From assembly GCA_016718825.1 (NCBI GenBank), contig JADKCL010000040.1:1-64000 (forward strand): DNA of 64,000 nucleotides, in the 5' to 3' direction. The notes under the pieces are model-generated. The model was not told the origin of the DNA. It made no database searches and was given only the letters and a program-made list of their open reading frames with translations. Position numbers and translations under genes: made by a program. Numbering within the stretch: the stretch's first letter is position 1; the number at the start of each line of letters is the position of its first letter. This DNA is from Bacteroidota bacterium (GTDB taxonomy: Bacteria; Bacteroidota; Bacteroidia; J057; JADKCL01). This document shows positions 19,038-27,640 of the stretch, piece after piece.

Positions 19038-20036
19038 TTGTCAGAGTTGGGAACAAATGTCAAGGCAGACCCAAACGCAGCAGAATCCTGTGGGATTTCA
19101 TTCGACAGGAGAAAAGCATGGCTGCTCGGTATTCTTCACTTCCTGTTCGAACCCTCTCTTTTCGTGGTTCTTTCGAAATTCTTTTTACGTATTTTTCAAT
19201 TCCTTGTTTTGCAATTCTTCGATATTTTCAAATTCATCGCCGTTTGTTTTATCATCAACTGCGTTTCGTCATCGATCCCGACCCAATCTCCTTCAGTCAG
19301 ATCCACCCGTTCCACTTCCTCCGGCAAAATGTTGGACACCTCAATAATCGACCGACTCAAAACCAACTATTACGGAGCCTTGATGGGTTCCGCCTTTCTG
19401 ATGATCCTCTTGGGGGCCGTCAATTGCCTGATCTTGGGACGGTTTGAATGGGTGATCTTCTGGACATTCGCTCGACTTCGCAAATTTCTCTTTGGACTGT
19501 TGGTGTTTGGCGGTAACAACCGCTCAACTCGACATTTACGGCGGTTCTCGCGGCGGTCAGGTATGCAATTTCTTGCGCTCATTTTCCCGAACTCGACAAT
19601 ACCTCTTGTATTGTCATTCGCCATTTTGGTCGACCTCAACACTGCGATCAAGGAAAGTGGTTCCAAAATCACTTCCAATAATCTCCCACAAATCACCGGC
19701 TACGAAACGGAATTCCGGCAACTGCTCCAAAACTTGATCAGCAATGCCATGAAATTTCGCAAGGCAGGGACTGCGCCGGAGATTCATGTTTCGGCCAACC
19801 GTAAAGGAAACGAATGGGAATTTTCCGTCAAGGACAATGGCATCGGCATCGAGCCGGAACACCAAGAGCGGATTTTCTTGATTTTTCAGCGCATTCACAA
19901 CCGAAGCCTCTACGAAGGCACCGGGATCGGTCTTGCCAATTGCCGCAAGATTGTGGAACTGCATGGCGGCACGATTCGGGTCGAATCGGAAAAGGGCAAA
20001 GGCAGCAATTTCTTGTTTACAATTCCAATCAGATAA
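19038..20036 (+). CDS. Sensor histidine kinase, ATPase part intact, 5' part unclear
   Basis: The last ~130 residues are a clear HATPase_c domain: N box 'LLQNLISNAMKFR', G1 box 'DNGIGIEPEHQERIF', G2 box 'GTGIGLANCRKIVELHGGTIRVES' and 'FLFTIP' at the end. The frame stays open upstream to 19038, but this part has no HisKA dimerisation helix or phospho-accepting His; it only shows hydrophobic stretches (about residues 29-78 and 108-155). Either the 5' half is shifted in frame, decayed, or it is a kinase lacking its own H box. An internal ATG at 19329 is another possible start. A response regulator follows after 12 bases. Confidence 0.6.
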   Translation: MSELGTNVKADPNAAESCGISFDRRKAWLLGILHFLFEPSLFVVLSKFFLRIFQFLVLQFFDIFKFIAVCFIINCVSSSIPTQSPSVRSTRSTSSGKMLDTSIIDRLKTNYYGALMGSAFLMILLGAVNCLILGRFEWVIFWTFARLRKFLFGLLVFGGNNRSTRHLRRFSRRSGMQFLALIFPNSTIPLVLSFAILVDLNTAIKESGSKITSNNLPQITGYETEFRQLLQNLISNAMKFRKAGTAPEIHVSANRKGNEWEFSVKDNGIGIEPEHQERIFLIFQRIHNRSLYEGTGIGLANCRKIVELHGGTIRVESEKGKGSNFLFTIPIR

Positions 20037-20048
20037 TCAGAGAATAGG

Positions 20049-20460
20049 ATGTCCAAAAAACTCAACTGCATACTTTTGGTGGATGACGACGAACCCACCA
20101 ATTTCCTTCACAAACTCGTGATCGATCGCCATGGTTGTGCTGAAAAGGTCGTGGCTTTTCAGGTGGCGCAAGAGGCCTTGGCCTTTCTCGCCGACAATTC
20201 GAGGCGGTGCCTACGCGCAGCCTGACTTGATTTTGCTGGACATCAACATGCCGGGCATGAACGGCTGGGAATTCCTGGAAGCCTACGAAAAGCTGCCGGA
20301 GGCACAACGCGGCAATATCGTCGTGATGATGCTCACGACCTCCTTAAATCCCGACGACAAAAAGCACGCCGACAGCATCGGCGGTGTGGCAGGATTTTTG
20401 TCCAAGCCGTTGACGAAGAAATTGTTGCAGGAGATTTTGGAGGATAAGTTTGGGTGGTAG
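20049..20460 (+). CDS. Single-domain response regulator (CheY-like), one frameshift
   Basis: The receiver domain reads from ATG 20049 as 'SKKLNCILLVDDDEPTNFLHKLVIDRHG', then changes frame at about 20200-20210 and continues as 'GGAYAQPDLILLDINMPGMNGWEFLEAYEKL..MLTTSLNPDDKKHA...GFLSKPLTKKLLQEIL'. The acidic pair, the phospho-acceptor Asp (LLDINMPG), the Thr (MLTTS) and the Lys (SKP) are all present. About 136 residues when joined, with no output domain. Coupled to the histidine kinase just upstream. The shift is one extra base near AATTCG and may be a sequencing error. Confidence 0.8.
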
Positions 20461-20476
20461 GAAGTTGCCGGGGAGC

Positions 20477-21181
20477 TTATTGAGATAATGGCGTCTTTTT
20501 CGATGAAGTTTCCATCATCGAAAACGATTCCACGATCCGCTTGAAATCGCACCAATCTGGTTCCGAGTTCCTGTCGTGACGCCTTCCAAAGATCATGCAG
20601 AAAATCCGCGTCTTAGGTTGGTTAATCAGTTTTAATTCGGTTCGCCAATAGACGGTCTTGTCACTTTTTTCCGGGAACAAGTCATTGCGAATGAGGAATA
20701 TAGCCTCCCAATCTCGGTATTGAATCCGGGAAAAGTGATGGTAGTTTACATAAGGGTTCTTCTTGAGATACATTTCCGCATAGGGGAGAATGGTGAGCGT
20801 GAATCCCCTTTTCATAGAATCCGGAAAATCTTGGGAATTGATTTCAAATGCAGTTGCCATCATGAATTTCTGATTCCACTCCTTCGGAATGGAAATCGTG
20901 AATTCTTCGTTCAAAAGGGTTGTATCATTTTGGGTTGTTCCTTCGGACTTGCATTGGCTGAAGAGGTCAAAGGTGGCGTGCGCGTTTTCGGATGCCGAAT
21001 GGGCCGATGGATCGGAGGCTGGTTTTGCAGGGGGCAATATTTTGCGGGATTCATTGGCGGTGTCGACCATCGAGGTCGCTTCCCGTTCACCGTACGATGA
21101 TTCACGCGCGCAGCCCAGCAAGCTGATGAAAGCCAACCAATACCAAAACTTAGAACATTTTAGGAGTCGACTTTGATGCAT
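20477..21181 (-). CDS. Lipoprotein of unknown function
   Basis: 234 residues from the ATG at 21181. Signal peptide with lipobox 'ISLLGC' around residue 24, followed by a low-complexity Ser/Ala/Pro linker. The globular part (residues ~95-225) has 'FTISIPKEWNQKF...GFTLTILPYAEMYLKKNP', resembling the PsbP/MOG1-like fold often found in small lipoproteins; this is a weak structural guess. Anchored in the outer or inner membrane. It stands alone, downstream of a SUKH gene on the same strand. Confidence 0.75.
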   Translation of the reverse strand: MHQSRLLKCSKFWYWLAFISLLGCARESSYGEREATSMVDTANESRKILPPAKPASDPSAHSASENAHATFDLFSQCKSEGTTQNDTTLLNEEFTISIPKEWNQKFMMATAFEINSQDFPDSMKRGFTLTILPYAEMYLKKNPYVNYHHFSRIQYRDWEAIFLIRNDLFPEKSDKTVYWRTELKLINQPKTRIFCMIFGRRHDRNSEPDWCDFKRIVESFSMMETSSKKTPLSQ

Positions 21182-21279
21182 TGTGTACCGAGTTTCAGCG
21201 TGCAATTTACGGTAAGTTCCTTTTGATAGTTTGAAAGGGTTGTGGTTTTTGGAATCCCTTGTTGTCCGAGCATGTAGAT

Positions 21280-21711
21280 CTATGATTTTGTTCCAAACCA
21301 GTTATCCCCGTTCATTAATCGAACAAAGAAATCAGTGAATGAATCGCCGATCACAATTTGATCGGTTTCGTTTAAAGACGCAAAAGGTATAAGAATCACA
21401 CGGAATGAACCTTCCAAGGTGAGTTGAAGTGCAATACACTCTCCACCCAAGTTACTTCCGATTGCAAGTGTACGCGACAGCATCGCGGGTATTTCATAGG
21501 CGCTGTTGAGTTCGATGAGCTCGTCGAGGTCCCAGATTCCCAAGTATTCTCTTCCAATATTGCCTTCAAAACCGGTGTATTCCTGAAGGAAATACTTGTA
21601 ATCCTGCGGCAGTTGGAATTGGACGAGTTGCTCAATATCAGGAATTTCTGTTTTGGTAGGGGTTGTCCTTTTGGTTCCGAATTGAGCAAATATGTTCTTG
21701 AAATTGTCCAC
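21280..21711 (-). CDS. SMI1/KNR4 (SUKH) family protein
   Basis: 143 residues matching the SUKH-1 pattern: 'IPDIEQLVQFQLPQDYKYFLQEYTGFEGNIG...YLGIWDLDELIELN', 'AIGSNLGGECIALQL' and a C-terminal 'FASLNETDQIVIGDSFTDFF'. The GG(E/D)-type motif in the middle and the acidic C-terminal 'GDSF(T)DF' are typical. SUKH proteins are common immunity proteins of polymorphic and contact-dependent toxin systems but also occur as orphan regulatory proteins. No toxin domain is visible next to it; the gene upstream on the same strand is a T9SS cargo protein. Confidence 0.85.
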   Translation of the reverse strand: MDNFKNIFAQFGTKRTTPTKTEIPDIEQLVQFQLPQDYKYFLQEYTGFEGNIGREYLGIWDLDELIELNSAYEIPAMLSRTLAIGSNLGGECIALQLTLEGSFRVILIPFASLNETDQIVIGDSFTDFFVRLMNGDNWFGTKS

Positions 21712-21893
21712 TGTTTTGTTAATTTTCCTTTAATCCATTTCCTCGCCAGGGCCCTCTTGTTCAGCGCCTTATTGCGCAGGGCCACTTGCAGAAGAATAAG
21801 TCCAGATGTTTTGTCTTCTTGGAGAATTTCCGGACACGTCGAGGCGGGAATTTTCGTTGCCCAAGCTTCTTGCTGGTCTTGAATCCCAATCCA

Positions 21894-22907
21894 TCATTGC
21901 TTTTGGAATTTCGCCCAATGGGGTTGATCCATACCTGTGACCATAAGCAGGTAATTGCCGGCGGGCAATTGTGCAACGTCGATTTGCCGGGATTCCGGAA
22001 GGTGCGCGGCGACGATCGTCGAACCCATCCTATCGTAAATCGTGTAGGCGCAATCCAAGGTGCCCAGGCCTTCAAGGTGACTTGTAGGGTGGTATTGCTC
22101 GGGTTTGGGAAAACCAGCAAGCCGTCGTTGTCATGTGATGGATCGATAGCTGTAGGTTGCAATCGGTCTCCGCAAATAAAATCATTGTCGATCTTAGCAT
22201 TGATGTTTCGTGTAGGCGTGCCGGGTGTGCTCGTCCCGTGCTGCACATGGTTCAATCCCGTAATCGTGGGATCAATCGCATACGTGACCGGAGACCCCGG
22301 CAAATGGTTGGTATAATTCTGGTCGGTGCAGATGCTGAGCTGGGTAAGCCCATAAGAGCTGCGTTCCAACCGAATGTAGTAATCGCTGATCGCTGCATTG
22401 GCATGAATCACATTGCCTACATCAAAGAGCCTTGTAGAGCCTTTTTTGCCTTCAATGATGAAGTACCAATGGTTGATATCATTGTCGTTGGCATTGTCTG
22501 AATGCAAAATCACGGCGATCCCATCTTGAGTGGTCTCCAAATATCCTTGCGAAAGGTCATACGAAATAAAATCCAAGGGGCCGGCGGTGAGCGCAAGCAA
22601 TACCTCACCCACGCCACCGTATGCATTGGGATTCAAAATCGAAAAATCGAAATCCGCCCGCCAATAGTTGTCAGGAAAAATGGAACTTGTCGCCTGATAT
22701 ACACGGTTGTAGCTTCCGCTGTAAACATTGGCAAAGTTGCAGATTCCGTTGCCGACATTCACATCGCCAGAGCCCTGTGACTGCCACACGGAAGGGATTA
22801 CTGAAATCGTCTGAAAACAGCACATATTCACAACTTTGGCCATGGAGATGCGGGGCGATAAAAATGCCAAATACAAGCAGCAAGCAACATACGTAGTTTT
22901 TGATCAT
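21894..22907 (-). CDS. Secreted protein with T9SS tail, two frameshifts
   Basis: The real start is ATG 22907, giving a signal peptide (MIKNYVCCLLLVFGIFIAPHLHGQ). The frame changes at about 22785-22800, then the protein continues as 'GNGICNFANVYSGSYNRVYQATSSIFPDNYWRADFDFSI', a jelly-roll/lectin-like domain. After 'VFPNPSNTTLQVTLKAW' the frame changes again near 22050-22075, and the type A T9SS tail finishes as 'YDRMGSTIVAAHLPESRQ...LPAGNYLLMVTG' with a stop at 21894. About 335 residues when repaired. The beta-sandwich with 'DGIAVILHSD..NDINHWYFIIEG' suggests a carbohydrate-binding or concanavalin-like fold, not certain. Confidence 0.65.
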
Positions 22908-23095
22908 CTTTTTTGTAGAGCTTCCAAAGACGCAAGGCAAATCCTTGGTGGTCACGTTGGTACAAGATAGGCATAAAATCGTGAGGCGCACGGAGGGTGA
23001 AAATTTTGGGATGGTTGGGCAGGCGTGGGAGGGAGGGATGCATTCGAAGATGCAATGGTTCACCTTCTGGTGGTAGCATTGTAAGATGGGCAAAT

Positions 23096-23509
23096 TCAGC
23101 GGGCTATTCCTTCAAAGAAGGAGATTTCTCCGACACCACAGCTTGAATGCTCAAAGTAAAATGCAATACGGTCGGGCCCGCGATTGAATTGGCCGTCTTC
23201 TTCCGTAATGACAGGGTGATGGAGAAGGATCAGCGGGAGGGTTTCCTCGACGACGATACATTCTGCAGTATAGGTCAAGGTCGTGTCGAACAGCGCAGAA
23301 TCAGCAACCAAATGAATCTCGACAAGGTCCGCAGTTCCCGCCGTGACGGTTGCAGTGCCTGAAAGATGCGCATCACAGCGATAGATAAGGCCTTCGAAGG
23401 TATGGCTCAGCATGTCCGACCGACCGTTGGCACAGATACTTGGATCCTCTTTGCAGCCCAAGGCAAACAGCATCAAAAAGGATGCAAAAAGCATCAACGA
23501 GTTGCGCAT
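23096..23509 (-). CDS. Small lipoprotein
   Basis: 137 residues from ATG 23509 (MRNSLMLFASFLMLFALGC), with a lipobox ending in Cys19. The mature part has three further Cys residues (SICANG, YRCDAH, AECIV, SSCGV) and beta-rich sequence. No family recognised. It lies about 190 bases upstream of the T9SS lectin-like gene on the same strand. Confidence 0.65.
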   Translation of the reverse strand: MRNSLMLFASFLMLFALGCKEDPSICANGRSDMLSHTFEGLIYRCDAHLSGTATVTAGTADLVEIHLVADSALFDTTLTYTAECIVVEETLPLILLHHPVITEEDGQFNRGPDRIAFYFEHSSCGVGEISFFEGIAR

Positions 23510-23664
23510 CGAAATAGGGTGATGAAGTGTGAGCATGCGCAGACGCTACGTTTTAGATGAAAGATGAAGCAATGCTGAAATTCTGCCTGCCTCCTTGAGC
23601 GAATATCTACAAGCTAACTGTTATTTTCAATGCAAAAATAGGGTACCTGCTATTGTCTTTCAGA

Positions 23665-23725
23665 ACCAAAACGGAGTATCCACCCAAAAGCTGATTGTCC
23701 GTGAAATTCCGCCGGAGGCGGGCGG
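23665..23725. repeat. Palindromic REP-like element, copy A
   Basis: AACGGAGTATC-CACCCAAAAGCT-GATTGTCCGT (23669-23703) followed by GAAATTCCGCCGGAGGC. The same two blocks occur together at 24680-24740 and the first again at 24789-24822. Arms are imperfect in this copy. Confidence 0.6.
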
Positions 23726-23799
23726 TTGGTAGCGCTGTGGCCCGAGGCCAAGGATATTCTCGGAGCGATCACTTCGTATACCTGAAAGTTCGGCCGTGA

Positions 23800-24417
23800 T
23801 TATTTGCTCAGTTCTGCTTTCAGCCGGGGAATATCAGCCAACATTTTAGCTTTCGCTTCCTGCAAGGCATCTTTTACAGACAGCAAATAAGCCACTCGCA
23901 ACAATGACCTGGCCTTGAAGCTTTTTGGAGTTCTATTCAAAGCGCAGACCTCCTTGTGAATGGCATCCCCTTTGTATTGACCAATAATCCTCCCGGAGTT
24001 GGTCGCGATCTCAATTTCAACACCTACACTCGAAGTTGCGGTGTACATGGGGAACCCAAAAAGGCTTGGGATATACAAGCACCAAACAAAGATCAGTCCG
24101 GGAATTCGAAGTTTCTGTTCGTAGTTTTCCACTTTCAGTTTTGCGATCCCCTGAATTTCACCATAAGGCTGGGTCATAATCTCTTGAACCTCATTCTCGA
24201 AATAGGAGATGATATCATTTGGGTTCGCACCTAGAACGGTTGCGCCATCAACCGAAACAATTGCTACAAGATTGTTTTCCACAATCGGTTTTAGTGTAGG
24301 CAGCTTTGACGCAAATGGCTCTCCTTGTGGCTTTAGCAATGCAGGCTCAAAGCTTCGGCATGCAGAAATAGCGATGAGGAAGGCAAAAAATAGCGGGGTA
24401 AAACGACTGTACTTCAT
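23800..24417 (-). CDS. Lipoprotein of unknown function
   Basis: 205 residues from ATG 24417 (MKYSRFTPLFFAFLIAISAC), chosen because the lipobox 'ISAC' follows; the frame is open further upstream but that part runs through the palindromic repeats and is not protein-like. The mature protein has 'LVAIVSVDGATVLGANPNDIISYFENEVQEIM' and one hydrophobic stretch (IPGLIFVWCLYIPSLFGFPM) in the middle that may be a second membrane segment. No family recognised. Confidence 0.7.
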   Translation of the reverse strand: MKYSRFTPLFFAFLIAISACRSFEPALLKPQGEPFASKLPTLKPIVENNLVAIVSVDGATVLGANPNDIISYFENEVQEIMTQPYGEIQGIAKLKVENYEQKLRIPGLIFVWCLYIPSLFGFPMYTATSSVGVEIEIATNSGRIIGQYKGDAIHKEVCALNRTPKSFKARSLLRVAYLLSVKDALQEAKAKMLADIPRLKAELSK

Positions 24418-24628
24418 CTTTGCAATTTGCTTAGAGGTTGGGTTTAATTCTTGAGATACGGATAATGCGGGTAGCATCGCGTCCTTCGAGTCCTCAAAGT
24501 AGCTGGTTTCCTGGAGAATACAAAACGTGTTTTGTCCTTTTGGGAAGTATTTCTGTGAGCAGTGATTTCCTTGGGGATTGACTTGTCGTTTGGGCTCCTT
24601 CCAACAAAAGTTCCGATTATCGGGCGGT

Positions 24629-24825
24629 CGATCGGCGAGTGGCGGGACACCACCGCCTCCATCGTACGAAAAAAAATAGAACGGAGAATCCACCCAAAAG
24701 CTGATTCTACGTTCCTTTCCATTGAAATTCCGCCGGAGGCAAACGTTCGATCGGCGTGTGGCGGGACGCCACCGCCTCCTAAAACCAAAACGGAGAATCC
24801 ACCCAAAAGCAGATTCTCCGTTCCC
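24629..24825. repeat. Two composite palindromic elements between lipoprotein and aconitase genes
   Basis: Two units, each made of a GC-rich palindrome (CGATCGGCGxGTGGCGGGACxCC at 24629 and 24748) and an AT-richer hairpin: AACGGAGAATC...GATTCTaCGTT at 24680-24713 and a perfect version AACGGAGAATC...GATTCTCCGTT at 24789-24822. A CCGCCGGAGG palindrome lies between them (24731-24740). The region 24418-24878 holds no gene. Confidence 0.75.
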
Positions 24826-24844
24826 TATAAAAGCCAAAAGCCTT

Positions 24845-24882
24845 AACTTTTCACTCTTAGTTTTTCACTTTTCACTTATTAC
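24845..24882. repeat. Degenerate 7-bp tandem array (CTTTTCA type)
   Basis: About five heptamers of the type CTTTTCA/CTCTTAG/TTTTTCA/CTTATTA directly abut the aconitase stop codon. Same 7-bp period as the arrays at 27243, 39196, 46804 and 62779. Confidence 0.55.
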
Positions 24883-27146
24883 ATTCCTTGCGAGCTGCGA
24901 ATCAAATTCAGCGCGCTGCCTGCCTTGAACCAGCCGATTTGGCCTTCGTTGAAGGTGTGGTTGGCGGTGATTTCTGACTTGCTGCCGTCGGCGTGGTTGG
25001 CCACGAGGGTCAAGGGTACGCCGGGGGTGAAGGTCGTCAGGCCGACGATGTCAAACGTATCGTCTTCCTGAATCAGGTCGTAATCGGCTGGATTCGCGAA
25101 GGTCAGGGCCAACATGCCTTGCTTTTTCAAGTTGGTCTCGTGGATCCTTGCGAAGCTCTTCACGATCACAGCCCTTGCGCCGATGAACCTTGGCTCCATC
25201 GCGGCATGCTCGCGGCTGCTGCCTTCGCCGTAGTTTTCGTCGCCGACCACGATGCTTGCCACGCCTGCGGCGCGGTAGATCTTGCCCAGTTTCGGGGTCT
25301 CCGTGTACTCGCCGTTCAATGGATTCTTGACGCTGTTGGCTTTGCCGTTGAAGGCATTGACTGCGCCTTGGAGCAGGTTGTCGCTGATGTTCTCCAAGTG
25401 ACCGCGGAAACGCAACCATGGGCCTGCCATCGAAATGTGGTCGGTCGTGCATTTGCCTTTGGCCTTGATGAGCAGCTTCAACCCCGTCAGGTTATTGCCG
25501 TCCCAAGCTTTGAAGGGTTCGAGCAATTGGAGACGCTTGGAATCAGGCGCCACATTCACCGTCACAGCCGAACCGTCGGCTGCCGGGGCTTGGAATCCTG
25601 GATCTTGGGCATCAAAGCCTTTGGGAGGCAATTCCACGCCGACGGGCTCGTCGAGTTTCACTTGCTGGCCGTCTTCGGTGGTGAGCGTATCGGTCAGCGG
25701 ATTGAAGCCGAGGCTTCCGCCGAGCACCATGGCGGTCACAATTTCGGGGCTAGCGACGAAGGCATGCGTATTGGCGTTGCCGTCATTGCGCTCCTTGAAG
25801 TTGCGGTTGAAGGAGGTGATGATCGAATTGGCTTTGTTGGGATCGTCGGTATGACGCGCCCACTGACCGATGCAAGGTCCGCAAGCATTCGCCAATACAA
25901 CGCCGCCGATTTCATCAAATACACTCAAAATGCCGTCGCGTTCCGCAGTGAAACGCACGACTTCGGAGCCGGGGGTGATGGTGAATTCGCTTTTTGCCTT
26001 GAGGTTTTTCTTTTTGGCCTGTGCGGCGACGCTCGCGGCGCGGGTCAAGTCTTCGTAGCTTGAGTTGGTGCAAGAGCCGATCAAGCCGACTTCGAGTTTC
26101 ATTGGCCAACCGTTTTCCTTGGCTGCCGCAGCGAATTTGCTGATCGGCCAAGCGAGGTCAGGGGTGAAAGGACCGTTGACGTGGGGCTCCAATTCGTCGA
26201 GGTTGATCTCGATGACTTGGTCGTAGTATTTTGTCGGATCGGCATCGACTTCGGGGTCGTTGCGCAAGTGGGCGGCGACACTGTTGGCGAGTTCGGCGAC
26301 GTCGGCACGGTCGGTGCTGCGGAGGTAGCGGGCCATGGCCTCGTCGTATTCGAAGATCGAAGTCGTCGCGCCGATTTCAGCGCCCATGTTGCAGATCGTT
26401 CCTTTTCCTGTGCAAGAAATGGAGGCTGCACCGGGGCCGAAATATTCGACGACAGCGCCTGTACCACCTTTTACAGTAAGGATGCCGGCCACTTTCAGGA
26501 TCACGTCCTTGCCGCTTGTCCAGCCATTCATCTTGCCGGTCAAACGCACACCGATCAGTTTCGGCATTTTCAGTTCCCAAGCCATACCGGCCATCACGTC
26601 CACGGCATCTGCGCCGCCGACACCGATGGCGATCATGCCCAAGCCGCCGGCGTTGACCGTATGCGAGTCGGTTCCGATCATCATGCCGCCGGGGAATGCG
26701 TAGTTCTCCAGGATCACTTGGTGAATGATACCTGCGCCGGGTTTCCAGAAACCGATACCGTATTTGTTGGAGACGTCGCTCAAAAAGCCAAACACTTCGG
26801 AGTTGTTGGTCTTTGCGGTGGCCAAGTCGATCGCAGCGCCTTCTTTGGCTTGGATCAAGTGGTCGCAGTGAACGGTCGAAGGCACGGCGGCGGTCTTTTT
26901 GCCGGCCATCATGAACTGCAGGAGCGCCATTTGGGCAGTTGCATCCTGCATCGCCACGCGGTCAGGGGCGAAGTCCACGTAACTTTTGCCTCGGCCGAAA
27001 ACTTCGGTGGCTGTCCCGTCAAAAAGGTGGGAGTAGAGGATTTTTTCCGTGACGGTGAGGGGGCGTCCAAGGAGTTTCCGTGCCGCCTCGATGCGGGCAG
27101 GCATCTTGGAATACAACGCCTTGATCATTTCAATATCGAATGCCAT
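24879..27146 (-). CDS. acnA: Aconitate hydratase
   Basis: 755 residues, full length. Interconverts citrate and isocitrate in the TCA cycle using a [4Fe-4S] cluster. The three cluster Cys are Cys359 (GSCTNS), Cys422 and Cys425 (ACGPCIGQ). Substrate-site motifs are also present: 'TDSHTVNAGGLG' (~160-170), 'GKCTTDHIS' and the swivel-domain 'DENYGEGSSREHAA'. The length and motifs fit the mitochondrial-type aconitase (about 750 residues) usual in Bacteroidota, rather than the ~900-residue AcnA/IRP type, so the symbol is only a convention. Cytoplasmic. The frame is undamaged, in contrast to many neighbours. A possible promoter lies 47 bases upstream. Confidence 0.97.
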   Translation of the reverse strand: MAFDIEMIKALYSKMPARIEAARKLLGRPLTVTEKILYSHLFDGTATEVFGRGKSYVDFAPDRVAMQDATAQMALLQFMMAGKKTAAVPSTVHCDHLIQAKEGAAIDLATAKTNNSEVFGFLSDVSNKYGIGFWKPGAGIIHQVILENYAFPGGMMIGTDSHTVNAGGLGMIAIGVGGADAVDVMAGMAWELKMPKLIGVRLTGKMNGWTSGKDVILKVAGILTVKGGTGAVVEYFGPGAASISCTGKGTICNMGAEIGATTSIFEYDEAMARYLRSTDRADVAELANSVAAHLRNDPEVDADPTKYYDQVIEINLDELEPHVNGPFTPDLAWPISKFAAAAKENGWPMKLEVGLIGSCTNSSYEDLTRAASVAAQAKKKNLKAKSEFTITPGSEVVRFTAERDGILSVFDEIGGVVLANACGPCIGQWARHTDDPNKANSIITSFNRNFKERNDGNANTHAFVASPEIVTAMVLGGSLGFNPLTDTLTTEDGQQVKLDEPVGVELPPKGFDAQDPGFQAPAADGSAVTVNVAPDSKRLQLLEPFKAWDGNNLTGLKLLIKAKGKCTTDHISMAGPWLRFRGHLENISDNLLQGAVNAFNGKANSVKNPLNGEYTETPKLGKIYRAAGVASIVVGDENYGEGSSREHAAMEPRFIGARAVIVKSFARIHETNLKKQGMLALTFANPADYDLIQEDDTFDIVGLTTFTPGVPLTLVANHADGSKSEITANHTFNEGQIGWFKAGSALNLIRSSQGM

Positions 27147-27192
27147 ATCGCTTTCAGAGTTATTTTTTGTGCTTTCTGAACATTAACGGCGG

Positions 27193-27223
27193 GAAATTTA
27201 ACCCGAAGGCGCAATTGTTGCAA
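27193..27223 (-). promoter_or_regulatory. Possible Bacteroidota-type promoter of the aconitase gene
   Basis: Read on the minus strand: TTG at the -33 position (27223-27221), 20 bases, then TAAATTTC (27200-27193), which fits the phylum's TAnnTTTG -7 element in all but the last base. About 46 bases separate it from the ATG. Confidence 0.35.
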
Positions 27224-27242
27224 GTCAAATGATGATTCGTAG

Positions 27243-27291
27243 GAAATGGAGAATGGGGAATGCAGAATTGTGAATGGAGAATGGGAAATTG
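27243..27291. repeat. Degenerate 7-bp tandem array (GAATGGA/GAATGGG)
   Basis: Seven heptamers: GAATGGA, GAATGGG, GAATGCA, GAATTGT and similar. On the minus strand, the coding strand of aconitase about 100 bases away, they read CCATTCT/CAATTCT, the same family as the CTCAATT arrays near 39.3 and 62.8 kb. Confidence 0.6.
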
Positions 27292-27313
27292 TGTTGATTC
27301 TGCGATTGGGGGG

Positions 27314-27480
27314 AGCGAAGGGGGCGCTCACAAAGACCGGTGTGAGCGCCCCCTTCGCTAATTTCGCCCCCTTCGCTTCCTGTACCCAATAGCGATGACG
27401 GCGCTCACACCAACGTCTGATAGCGCCGTCATCGCCAAGGGGGCGCAAACACCAACCGCTGATAGCGCCGTCATCGCCAA
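27314..27480. repeat. Nested inverted and direct repeats between divergent genes
   Basis: A perfect 18-base inverted repeat with a 10-base loop (AGCGAAGGGGGCGCTCAC at 27314-27331 with its complement at 27342-27359). Then a perfect 14-base inverted repeat GCGATGACGGCGCT (27392-27405) / AGCGCCGTCATCGC (27422-27435), and a second copy of the right arm at 27464-27477 within a 42-base direct repeat. The region 27147-27640 has no gene. Confidence 0.8.
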
Positions 27481-27640
27481 GTGAGCACAAAAACCCCGAA
27501 ATCAAATTAGATTTTCACATTTCCGTCCGAAATGCTACCTTAGAGGGTCAGCAGATGCTGCATTCGGGAATCGCGATCGGCGTAGGACCGTGGCAGCAGT
27601 TTTTTGTGAATGATTTCGCCTGAAAAGGGCCGAAAAAGGA

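Noticed and set aside
24993..26063. 356-codon frame antisense to aconitase
   Set aside because: Composition is that of a reverse-complement shadow (many His, Gly, Val, Phe) and aconitase is certain.
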